Position numbers and translations under genes: made by a program
Source: JBEVOS01 sp964564595
GTDB lineage: Bacteria; Pseudomonadota; Alphaproteobacteria; Caulobacterales; Aquidulcibacteraceae
NCBI GenBank assembly: GCA_964564595.1
Contig: CAZMCA010000088.1
Span: forward strand, 1-13,442
Direction of reading: 5' to 3'
DNA: 13,442 nucleotides
The notes under the pieces: model-generated
What the model was told of the DNA's origin: nothing
Seen by the model: the letters and a program-made list of their open reading frames with translations, nothing else
Database searches by the model: none
Shown here: in pieces, positions 6,496 through 13,361 of the stretch
Numbering within the stretch: the first letter of the stretch is position 1
How the letters are laid out: each line of letters opens with the position of its first letter

Positions 6496-7401
6496 TTAGT
6501 GCTTCTTTGGAAAACCGCCAGCCCGGCTCACCATGCCCGGCGTCGGTTTGCCAAGCGCGGCGCTGATGAAGCGCGCGGTCTCGATCGCCGCATCGAGATC
6601 GATGCCCGTCTCAAAGCCCATGCGGTCGAACATGTAGGCGAGATCTTCCGTCGGTACGTTGCCCGCAGCGCCCGGCGCGAACGGGCACCCGCCAATCCCC
6701 GCGAGCGAGCCATCGAGTACCCGGACGCCGCTCTCCACCGCCGCCACCGCATTCGCGAGCGCCGTGTTGCGCGTGTTGTGAAAATGCGCCCGCAGCTGCG
6801 CATCACCGACGAGCCCCGCGATCGCCGCAAAGCGATCCGTCACGTCCTTCGGTGAGGCGACGCCAATCGTATCCGCCAGCGCAATCTCGAACGGCCCCGC
6901 CGCCGCGATCTCTTCGGTAATCGCCGCGATCCGCTTAACCGGCACTTCGCCCTCGAACGGGCACCCAAACGCCGTGGAGAGCGTCGCCGATAGCCGCACG
7001 CCCTGCGCCTTGGCCTTCGCAGCCACCTCCGGCCACGGCTTCAGCGTATCGGCCACCGAAGCGCCGTTGTTGCGGATCGAAAATTCCTCGCTGGCGCAGA
7101 AAACGTAGTTCACCTCCCGCGCCCCAGCAGCGACGGCCCTGTCATAGCCGCGCGGGTTGAGCGCCAGCGCGATGAAGCTGGCGTCCGCCCGCGCCGGCAG
7201 CCCGGCGAACACCTCGGGGCTGTCGGCCATCTGAGGCACCTTGGAGGGGTTCACGAAGCTCCCCGCCTCCAGCCGCCGGAAGCCCGCCCCCAATATACGA
7301 CCAATCAAGTCGAGTTTAATCGCCGTCGAGACCAGCTCCGGCTCGTTCTGAAACCCGTCCCGCGGGCTCACCTCCAGTAATTCCAGCCGCTCGCGGGCCA
7401 T
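6496..7401 (-). CDS. Hydroxymethylglutaryl-CoA lyase
   Basis: This enzyme cleaves 3-hydroxy-3-methylglutaryl-CoA to acetyl-CoA and acetoacetate, the last step of leucine breakdown. It is a TIM-barrel enzyme of the DRE-TIM family, here 301 residues. Residues match the human enzyme at a constant offset of 27: Arg14-Asp15 in VSPRDGFQNE (Arg41/Asp42), metal ligands His206 and His208 in AHFHNT (His233/His235), the catalytic loop Cys239 in GIGGCPFAPG (Cys266), and Asn248 in GNVPTED (Asn275). FGCPFEG (145-151) is also typical. All expected catalytic residues are present, so I expect it to be active. AGGAGA lies shortly before the ATG. No other leucine-catabolic gene is beside it. It is divergent from cysD across 136 bases. 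Confidence 0.95.
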   Translation of the reverse strand: MARERLELLEVSPRDGFQNEPELVSTAIKLDLIGRILGAGFRRLEAGSFVNPSKVPQMADSPEVFAGLPARADASFIALALNPRGYDRAVAAGAREVNYVFCASEEFSIRNNGASVADTLKPWPEVAAKAKAQGVRLSATLSTAFGCPFEGEVPVKRIAAITEEIAAAGPFEIALADTIGVASPKDVTDRFAAIAGLVGDAQLRAHFHNTRNTALANAVAAVESGVRVLDGSLAGIGGCPFAPGAAGNVPTEDLAYMFDRMGFETGIDLDAAIETARFISAALGKPTPGMVSRAGGFPKKH

Positions 7402-7537
7402 CTGGGTCTCCTATTCGGGAGCTTCGCTAAAGCCACACTCAGAAGAACGGAAGGGCGGACGCACGGGCGGCTCCCTATCTTCCGCTTGCCCGGGCCTCCA
7501 CGCGCCGGCGCCGCACCGGACTGTCCACACTTCGCAT
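7402..7537. promoter_or_regulatory. Divergent intergenic region upstream of HMG-CoA lyase and cysD
   Basis: This 136-base region must hold the promoter of the cysD operon and probably that of the lyase. Visible elements are an inverted pair CGGAAG (7448-7453) / CTTCCG (7479-7484), two copies of GGGCGG (7453-7458 and 7465-7470), and the palindrome GCCCGGGC (7488-7495). I cannot assign -35/-10 boxes or a named regulator site. cysD itself has no clear Shine-Dalgarno. Confidence 0.3.
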
Positions 7538-8485
7538 ATGAGCGCCCTCGCCCTCGCCCCCAAGCCCGACGCCGCCATCGCGCCGGATCGGCTGACACAC
7601 CTCCAGCGCCTGGAGGCCGAGAGCATCCACATCATGCGCGAGGTCGCGGCCGAGGCTGAAAAGCCGGTGATGCTCTACAGCGTCGGCAAAGACAGCGCCG
7701 TCATGCTGCGCCTGGCGCAGAAGGCGTTCTATCCCGCGCCCCCGCCCTTCCCGCTGCTCCATGTCGATACGACGTGGAAGTTCAAAGCCATGTACGAGAT
7801 GCGCAACCGCATGGCGCAAGAGCTCGGCATGCAGCTGCTCGTCTACCAAAACCCTGAAGCGCTCGCGAAGGGCATCAACCCGTTCGACCACGGCTCCGCA
7901 CTGCACACCGACATCTGGAAGACCGAGGGCTTGAAGCAAGCGCTCGATAAGTACGGCTTCGACGCAGCCTTCGGCGGCGCGCGCCGCGATGAAGAAAAGA
8001 GCCGCGCCAAGGAGCGCATCTTTTCGTTCCGCACCGCACAGCATCGCTGGGATCCGAAGAACCAGCGCCCCGAACTTTGGAAGCTCTACAACACCAAGAA
8101 GCACCCTGGCGAAAGCATCCGGGTCTTCCCGATCTCGAACTGGACCGAGCTCGACGTCTGGCAATACATCCACCTCGAAAACATCCCGATCGTGCCGCTC
8201 TACTATGCCGCCGAGCGCCCGGTCGTTCGCCGCAACGGCACGCTCATCATGGTCGACGATGAACGCATGCGCCTCGAACCCGGCGAGACGCCGGAGATGA
8301 AGAAGGTCCGCTTCCGCACGCTCGGCTGCTACCCGCTCACCGGCGCGATCGAGAGCGAAGCGGAAACGCTGCCGCAGATCATTCAGGAAATGTTGCTCGC
8401 CACCACGAGCGAACGCCAAGGCCGCATGATCGATCACGATCAAAGCGCGTCGATGGAAAAGAAAAAGCAGGAAGGGTACTTCTGA
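7538..8485 (+). CDS. cysD: Sulfate adenylyltransferase subunit 2 (small, catalytic)
   Basis: CysD is the catalytic ATP-pyrophosphatase-type subunit of ATP sulfurylase. With the CysN GTPase it makes adenosine 5'-phosphosulfate from ATP and sulfate, the first step of sulfate assimilation. The 315-residue protein shows the PP-loop YSVGKDSAVMLRL (SVGKDS at 48-53), LTHLQRLEAESIHI (19-32), GGARRDEEKSRAKERIFSFR near 146-165, and the conserved tail RQGRMIDHDQS...EKKKQEGYF. The N-terminus is about 13 residues longer than in E. coli CysD. No other in-frame ATG lies before the domain, so the ATG at 7538 is kept although no ribosome binding site is evident. Its TGA overlaps the next ATG by one base (TGATG). 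Its partner cysNC is separated from it by two other genes. Confidence 0.97.
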   Translation: MSALALAPKPDAAIAPDRLTHLQRLEAESIHIMREVAAEAEKPVMLYSVGKDSAVMLRLAQKAFYPAPPPFPLLHVDTTWKFKAMYEMRNRMAQELGMQLLVYQNPEALAKGINPFDHGSALHTDIWKTEGLKQALDKYGFDAAFGGARRDEEKSRAKERIFSFRTAQHRWDPKNQRPELWKLYNTKKHPGESIRVFPISNWTELDVWQYIHLENIPIVPLYYAAERPVVRRNGTLIMVDDERMRLEPGETPEMKKVRFRTLGCYPLTGAIESEAETLPQIIQEMLLATTSERQGRMIDHDQSASMEKKKQEGYF

Positions 8486-8667
8486 TGGGCATTCTTCGCT
8501 TCGCCCAAATCGCCACGCTCGGCTTTCGCAACGATCTCGCCGAAGACCGCCCCGTTTCGTTCCGCCTGCCGCGCATTCTGCGCCGCCCGCGCTACGAAGC
8601 CGACTGTTTCTTCCGCCCTGCGATCGAAGATCACGACGCCGCGTTGAAACTCGCGCAATCGCTCTGA
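8485..8667 (+). CDS. Uncharacterised 60-residue protein inside the cys operon
   Basis: I do not recognise this small ORF. It begins in the TGATG junction with cysD, with GGAAGGG just upstream as a ribosome binding site, and its TGA is followed after two bases by the methyltransferase ATG. This tight packing supports it being translated. The protein (starts MGILRFAQIATLGFRND, ends AALKLAQSL) is basic in its middle (FRLPRILRRPRYEAD), has one cysteine (in EADCFFRP), and shows no signal peptide, clear membrane segment or known metal motif. A short amphipathic helix at each end is plausible. It could be a small accessory factor for sulfate activation, but position is the only clue. A non-coding spacer kept open by chance is the main alternative. 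Confidence 0.6.
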   Translation: MGILRFAQIATLGFRNDLAEDRPVSFRLPRILRRPRYEADCFFRPAIEDHDAALKLAQSL

Positions 8668-8669
8668 GG

Positions 8670-9275
8670 ATGAGCGAAGCGGACAACATCGTCAGCCTCT
8701 ACAACCGCAAAGGCGCGGCGTGGAACGATCTTCGCCGCGGCGCGCCGTTCGTGGAGCGCGCCTGGATCGATCGCTTCGCCGATCGCGTCACACCCGGCGG
8801 CGCCGTGCTCGATGTCGGCTGCGGCTCTGGCGAACCGATCGCCGAACACCTCACCACGCGCGGATTTAGAGTCACCGGCGTCGATACGTCCGCGCCGATG
8901 CTCGATCGCGCCCGCGCACGCCGCCCGGATGGCGCGTGGATCGAAGCGGACATGCGTACGCTCGATCTGAAGCAGCGTTTCGATGGCGTGGTGATGTGGG
9001 ATTCGTTCTTCCACCTCGATCAGCCGGCCCAGCGCGCCATGTTTCCGCGCATCGCCGATCACGCCAACGCCAATGCGCCCCTGCTCTTCACCAGCGGCCC
9101 ACACGCCGGCGAAGCCATCGGCGAGCTTGAAGGCGAGCCGCTCTACCACGCCTCGCTTGCGCCCGAAGAATACCGCGCGCTGTTCGCCGCCAACGACCTC
9201 GAAGAAATCGCGCACGTCGCAGAAGACCAATCAGCCGGCGGCCGCACCGTCTGGCTCTGCCAGTTCACGCACTAA
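8670..9275 (+). CDS. Class I SAM-dependent methyltransferase
   Basis: This 201-residue Rossmann-fold methyltransferase has no separate substrate domain. Motif I is VLDVGCGSGEP (46-56), the acidic end of strand 2 is Asp72 in GVDTSAPMLDRAR, the adenine-side EADMRTLDL is at 92-100, and the strand-4 region is GVVMWDSFFHLD (106-117). The N-terminal segment NIVSLYNRKGAAWNDLRRG resembles small-molecule methyltransferases of the methyltransf_11/25 type. The substrate is unknown. It starts two bases after the 60-residue ORF, and its TAA overlaps the cysNC ATG by one base (TAATG), so its translation is probably coupled to sulfate-activation genes. A link to sulfur metabolism, such as methylation of a thiol or use of surplus SAM, is inference from position only. 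Confidence 0.88.
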   Translation: MSEADNIVSLYNRKGAAWNDLRRGAPFVERAWIDRFADRVTPGGAVLDVGCGSGEPIAEHLTTRGFRVTGVDTSAPMLDRARARRPDGAWIEADMRTLDLKQRFDGVVMWDSFFHLDQPAQRAMFPRIADHANANAPLLFTSGPHAGEAIGELEGEPLYHASLAPEEYRALFAANDLEEIAHVAEDQSAGGRTVWLCQFTH

Positions 9276-11185
9276 TGGCCCACATCTCAGAACTCATCGC
9301 CAAGGACATCGGGGCCTATCTCGATCAGCATCAGCGCAAATCGCTGCTGCGCTTCATCACGTGCGGCTCCGTCGATGACGGCAAGTCCACGCTGATCGGG
9401 CGCCTGCTCTACGATTCCAAGATGATCTTCGAAGATCAGCTCGCCGCGCTCGAAGCCGATAGCAAAAAGGTCGGCACCCAGGGCGGCGACATCGATTTCG
9501 CGCTTCTCGTCGATGGCCTCGCCGCCGAGCGCGAGCAAGGCATCACGATCGACGTCGCGTACCGCTTCTTCTCGACCGACAAGCGCAAGTTCATCGTCGC
9601 CGACACGCCCGGCCACGAGCAATACACGCGCAACATGGTCACCGGCGCCTCGACCGCCGATCTCGCCATCATCTTGATCGACGCGCGCAAGGGCGTGCTC
9701 ACGCAAACGCGCCGGCACTCCTATCTCGTCTCGCTCATGGGTATCCGCCACGTCGTGCTGGCCGTGAACAAGATGGACCTCGTCGGCTTCTCGAAAGAAC
9801 GCTTCGACGAGATCGTCGCCGACTACACATCGTTCGCGAACGACATCGGCCTCGCCAACATTCTCGCGATCCCGATCAGCGGATTGAAGGGCGACAACAT
9901 CACCGAAAAGAGCGCGACCACGCCCTGGTATAAGGGCCCCGCGCTGATGGACCATCTCGAAACGGTCGAGATCGATGGCGAGCGGTTGGCGCGCGCGCCG
10001 TTCCGCATGCCGGTGCAATGGGTGAATCGCCCGAACCTCGATTTTCGTGGGTTTTCCGGCCAAATCGCGTCCGGCCGCGTGCGCCCAGGCGATCGCATCC
10101 GCATCGCGCCATCAGGCCGCACCAGCACGGTCGCGCGCATCGTCACGCTCGATGGCGATCTCGAAGAGGCCGTCGCCGGCCAATCCGTCACGCTCACGCT
10201 GACGGACGAAGTCGATTGCTCGCGCGGCGACGTGATCGGCGCGAACGACAATCCCGTCGAAGCCGCCGATCAGTTTCAAACCACCATCATCTGGATGGCG
10301 GATGAGCCGCTGCTTCCCGGCCGCCCCTATTGGCTGAAGATCGGGGCCAAAACCGTCACCGCCACGATCACCGAGCCCAAGCACAAGGTGAACGTGAACA
10401 CGCTCGAGCAATGCGCCGCGCGCAAGCTTGAGCTCAACGAAATCGGCGTCTGCAACGTCTCCACCGATCAGCCGATCGCGTTCGAGCCGTACGCCGCCAA
10501 CCCCGATCTCGGCGGCTTCATCCTCGTCGACCGGATGACCAACGCCACCGTCGGCGCAGGCCTCATCGATTTTGCCCTCCGCCGCGCGCACAACATCCAT
10601 TGGCAGGCGCTCGACGTGGATCGCGCCGCCCGCGCGCACATCAAAGGCCAGCAACCCAAAGTGCTGTGGTTCACCGGCCTCTCCGGCTCGGGCAAGTCCA
10701 CCATCGCCAATCTCGTCGAGCGCAAGCTCCACTCGCTCGGGCGCCACACCATCACGCTCGATGGCGACAACGTCCGCCACGGCCTCAACCGTGATCTCGG
10801 CTTCACGGATGAAGATCGCGTCGAAAACATCCGCCGCGTCGCCGAAGTCTCCAAGCTGATGGCCGATGCGGGCCTCATCACGCTCGTCTCGTTCATCTCG
10901 CCGTTCCGCGCCGAGCGGCAACTCGCGCGCGATCTCATGGCGAAGGGCGAGTTCATCGAAATCTTCGTCGACACGCCCCTCTCGGTTGCGGAATCGCGCG
11001 ACGTGAAGGGCCTCTNNNNNNNNNNCGGCGAACTCAAGAACTTCACCGGCGTCGACAGCCCCTATGAGCCGCCCGAGGCGCCAGAAATCCGCATCGACAC
11101 CACCAAGCTTTCGCCCGAGGACGCCGCCGAACAAATCGTCGCCGCCCTCACCGGCGAAGGCGCCGCCGATAGCTGGGTCGTCTGA
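9275..11185 (+). CDS. cysNC: Bifunctional sulfate adenylyltransferase subunit 1 / adenylylsulfate kinase
   Basis: This fusion protein pairs with CysD. The CysN part is the GTPase subunit that drives APS formation; the C-terminal CysC part phosphorylates APS to PAPS. CysN motifs: G1 GSVDDGKST (31-39), switch REQGITID (86-93), DTPGHEQY (110-117) and NKMD (165-168), followed by EF-Tu-like beta-barrel domains to about residue 450. CysC motifs: Walker A GLSGSGKST (468-476), DGDNVRHGLN, FISPFRAER, and GELKNFTGVDSPYE. Ten Ns (11016-11025) interrupt the CysC part after RDVKGL; the frame stays open through them. The computed 636 residues therefore include four unknowns, and two more residues are probably missing. 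The start ATG overlaps the methyltransferase stop, with no strong ribosome binding site, so coupled translation is likely. Confidence 0.96.
   Translation: MAHISELIAKDIGAYLDQHQRKSLLRFITCGSVDDGKSTLIGRLLYDSKMIFEDQLAALEADSKKVGTQGGDIDFALLVDGLAAEREQGITIDVAYRFFSTDKRKFIVADTPGHEQYTRNMVTGASTADLAIILIDARKGVLTQTRRHSYLVSLMGIRHVVLAVNKMDLVGFSKERFDEIVADYTSFANDIGLANILAIPISGLKGDNITEKSATTPWYKGPALMDHLETVEIDGERLARAPFRMPVQWVNRPNLDFRGFSGQIASGRVRPGDRIRIAPSGRTSTVARIVTLDGDLEEAVAGQSVTLTLTDEVDCSRGDVIGANDNPVEAADQFQTTIIWMADEPLLPGRPYWLKIGAKTVTATITEPKHKVNVNTLEQCAARKLELNEIGVCNVSTDQPIAFEPYAANPDLGGFILVDRMTNATVGAGLIDFALRRAHNIHWQALDVDRAARAHIKGQQPKVLWFTGLSGSGKSTIANLVERKLHSLGRHTITLDGDNVRHGLNRDLGFTDEDRVENIRRVAEVSKLMADAGLITLVSFISPFRAERQLARDLMAKGEFIEIFVDTPLSVAESRDVKGLXXXXGELKNFTGVDSPYEPPEAPEIRIDTTKLSPEDAAEQIVAALTGEGAADSWVV
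11016..11025. other. Ten-N assembly gap inside the CysC domain
   Basis: Bases here are undetermined. The flanking codons encode RDVKGL and GELKNFTG. In CysC proteins these flanks are normally separated by six residues (YKKARA in E. coli), whereas ten Ns leave room for four. The N count is therefore probably a placeholder rather than a measured length. Confidence 0.97.
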
Positions 11186-11204
11186 GCTCCGCTATACGCA
11201 CGCC

Positions 11205-11771
11205 ATGCGCATCGTCGGCGGAGAACTCAAAGGCAGAACGCTGCACGCCCCCGCGGGCGACAAGACGCGCCCCACCACCGACCGCACGCGCGAAAGCATC
11301 TTCAACATCCTCGCCCACGCAGATTGGTCCCCAGGCGTCGAAAACGCCCGCGTGCTCGATCTCTTCGCCGGCTCCGGCGCGCTCGGCTTTGAAGCGCTGT
11401 CGCGCGGCGCCGCGTTCGCATTGTTCGTTGAGACAGACGAAGCCGCCCGCGGCGCCATCCGGCGCACGATCGATGACTTTCACCTGTTCGGAGTGACGCG
11501 CGTCCACCGGCGCGACGCGACCGACCTCGGCGTAAAACCCGCCGGCCTCGGCGCGCCGTTCGATCTCGTCTTCCTCGATCCGCCTTACGCGCGGGGCCTC
11601 GGCGAAAAGGCGCTCGCCACGCTCCTCCCCGGCGGCTGGATCACTGAAGACGCACTGATCGTGTTCGAACACGGCGCAACAGAAGAGATCGCGCTCCCCG
11701 CCTTCGCCGAGCAAGACGCGCGCGACTACGGCGCTGCCCGCATCCGCTTCCTCAAACCGCAAAACAGCTAG
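11205..11771 (+). CDS. rsmD: 16S rRNA (guanine(966)-N2)-methyltransferase
   Basis: RsmD methylates N2 of G966 in the 30S subunit using SAM. The 188-residue protein has the family start MRIVGGELKGRTL, then TRPTTDRTRESIFNIL (21-36), motif I VLDLFAGSGALGFEALSRGA (50-69), FVETDEAA (74-81), and the catalytic N-methylase motif DPPY (125-128). These together make the assignment firm. The frame is open upstream to 11064, but that part overlaps cysNC; the ATG at 11205 gives the normal N-terminus. There is no strong Shine-Dalgarno. It lies 19 bases after cysNC and probably shares its transcript without a shared function. Its stop is only nine bases from the stop of the convergent TIR gene, with no room for a terminator. 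Confidence 0.95.
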   Translation: MRIVGGELKGRTLHAPAGDKTRPTTDRTRESIFNILAHADWSPGVENARVLDLFAGSGALGFEALSRGAAFALFVETDEAARGAIRRTIDDFHLFGVTRVHRRDATDLGVKPAGLGAPFDLVFLDPPYARGLGEKALATLLPGGWITEDALIVFEHGATEEIALPAFAEQDARDYGAARIRFLKPQNS

Positions 11772-11780
11772 CGGCGTCCG

Positions 11781-13361
11781 CTATTGCGCCGGCGTCGCCG
11801 GCGCCGTCCGCGGCGCGAGCGTCCCTGTGCGCGGTTGGATCGTCCCCTCGCGCGGAGCGAGCGTTCCCGGCCGGATCGTGATCCGGAACCGCTCGCAGCG
11901 TTGCGCCAGCTCCGCATCGCCCGCCGCCACATTCTCCTGCGTCTGCACTTCCTGCGCGGTGCGGCATGCTTCGTTGGTGCGCCCGTCGCGATCGAGTGCG
12001 CGCACGAGCTTTTGCGCATCGACCTGAATTTCGGCGGCCGCCGGCGCATTGTCCGGCGCGCGCCGCCGCAGGTTCAGCGCCTGGCTGTACCGGCGCGTCG
12101 CCGCGCTCCAATCGTTGCGCTGCGCCGCCGCATCGCCGAGCGCGCCTTCCACGAACGCGCGCCCTTCCGTCGATTCCAGGTTCGGCAGCGCAGCCTCGAG
12201 CCGCTGCTCAGCCACCGCCGTATTGCCCTCGGCCTGCGCCGTAAGCCCCGCGCCCACCAGCGCCGCGCCGCGCGCCTCCGCGCCCTGATTGGTGCGCTCA
12301 AGCCCATAGCTCAGCATGCGCCAGACCTGCGCGTCCTGCGGGTTCACGTTACGCGCCTGCTCAAGCGCGCGTAGCCCCAACGGATGGTTGTTTGCTTCGC
12401 CCACCGCGCCGCACACTTTGTAGATCGCGGCCGCCGAAGGCCCGCCCTGTTGCGCAACGGCCCACAGCGTCTGCATCGCCGCGTCGCGCGTCTGCGGGTT
12501 TGAAAGCTGCAGCGTCGCCGTGCGCACGGCTTGATCGGGATGCTGAAGCAACTCCGCCACCGCATCGCGATACGTGAGCCGCGCCGCCGCATCGAACTCC
12601 GCTTCGCTCACGCTCGCGATCTGCGCTTCCGGATCGGTCCCGTCGAGCGAGCGCGCGCTGTCCATCGGCGCGGGCGCAGCCCCCGCTGGTGCTTCCATCG
12701 CCGCCGATTGCTGCTCGCCGAGCGCGCCATTTTCCAAGAGCCGCGCCAACTCGATCGCCTGCTCCGGCGACAGCTTGCCCTGGTTCACCAAATCCAAGAG
12801 TTGCGCGCCGTGATCGGGCCGCTGCACCACCGTCTCTGGCCGGTTCACGATGTTGTTCACGCCCGCCGCGATGCCCACCACCGCCGCAATCACCGAGAGC
12901 ACCGACACGAGCCGGATGCGCGTCATCAGCCGCCGGCGTTTCGCCGCCACGGCCCCGCCATCGATCGAACGCCCCTCGAGCTTGGCGCGAACTGCTTCTT
13001 CCAGCAGCTGCATTTGCGGCGCTTCAGGCCGCTCATTCCAATTCGAGAAATCTTCCGCCTGAAACGCGCCGAACCCGAGCGGGATCTGCACGCGGTCGAG
13101 CATCACCGGGATCAGCCGCCCATCGTCCCGCGCCCGCCCAGCTTCATCGCGCACGAACGTCGAGTTCGCGGAATTTTCCGTCCACACCACGATGACGGCC
13201 TTGGCCGCCGCCAACTCGCGCGTGATCACCGCGGTGTAATCGTCCCCAGCCCCGAGCGAGCGATCCCACCACACCGAGAACCCGCGGGACTCCAGCGCCT
13301 CCGCCAATGGCTTGATCCGCAAGCGGTCTTGGCTGGAGTACGAGACAAAAACGTCGGCCAT
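11781..13361 (-). CDS. TIR-domain membrane protein with helical-repeat C-terminal half
   Basis: This 526-residue protein has three parts. Residues 1-130 are a TIR domain: DVFVSYSSQDR (3-13), SVWWDRSLGAGDDY (29-42, the BB-loop region), AVIVVWTENSANSTFVRDEAG (55-75) and LIPVMLDRVQIPLGF (83-97). Glu73 falls where many TIR NADases carry the catalytic glutamate. Next come basic residues (KRRRLMTR, 141-148) and one membrane helix (about 150-172). Residues 173-490 are Ala/Gln-rich and helical; 305-435 resemble degenerate TPR repeats. The tail carries GTLAPR, GTIQPR and GTLAPR (499-518). By the positive-inside rule the TIR domain is cytoplasmic and the rest periplasmic. TIR proteins can degrade NAD+ or act as adaptors; which applies here is unknown. 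GAGGGG lies six bases before the ATG. No effector or defence gene adjoins it within the window. Confidence 0.9.
   Translation of the reverse strand: MADVFVSYSSQDRLRIKPLAEALESRGFSVWWDRSLGAGDDYTAVITRELAAAKAVIVVWTENSANSTFVRDEAGRARDDGRLIPVMLDRVQIPLGFGAFQAEDFSNWNERPEAPQMQLLEEAVRAKLEGRSIDGGAVAAKRRRLMTRIRLVSVLSVIAAVVGIAAGVNNIVNRPETVVQRPDHGAQLLDLVNQGKLSPEQAIELARLLENGALGEQQSAAMEAPAGAAPAPMDSARSLDGTDPEAQIASVSEAEFDAAARLTYRDAVAELLQHPDQAVRTATLQLSNPQTRDAAMQTLWAVAQQGGPSAAAIYKVCGAVGEANNHPLGLRALEQARNVNPQDAQVWRMLSYGLERTNQGAEARGAALVGAGLTAQAEGNTAVAEQRLEAALPNLESTEGRAFVEGALGDAAAQRNDWSAATRRYSQALNLRRRAPDNAPAAAEIQVDAQKLVRALDRDGRTNEACRTAQEVQTQENVAAGDAELAQRCERFRITIRPGTLAPREGTIQPRTGTLAPRTAPATPAQ

Noticed and set aside
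7402..7537. Possible riboswitch or named sulfur-regulator site ahead of cysD
   Set aside because: The short inverted and direct repeats there do not match a riboswitch or operator I can identify, so only a generic regulatory region is reported.
7475..8689. 404-codon open frame on the minus strand opposite cysD
   Set aside because: It is the antisense shadow of cysD and the 60-residue ORF in GC-rich DNA. Its translation is Arg/Ala/Val-rich with no family motif, while the plus strand encodes a textbook CysD.
11064..11204. Upstream in-frame extension of rsmD
   Set aside because: It overlaps the end of cysNC; RsmD proteins start at the MRIVGG segment encoded from 11205.
11781..13361. Complete TIR-based antiphage system
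   Set aside because: No partner such as ThsA, STING, SAVED or a cyclase gene is present in the window; the neighbour is the housekeeping gene rsmD, so only a stand-alone TIR protein is supported.
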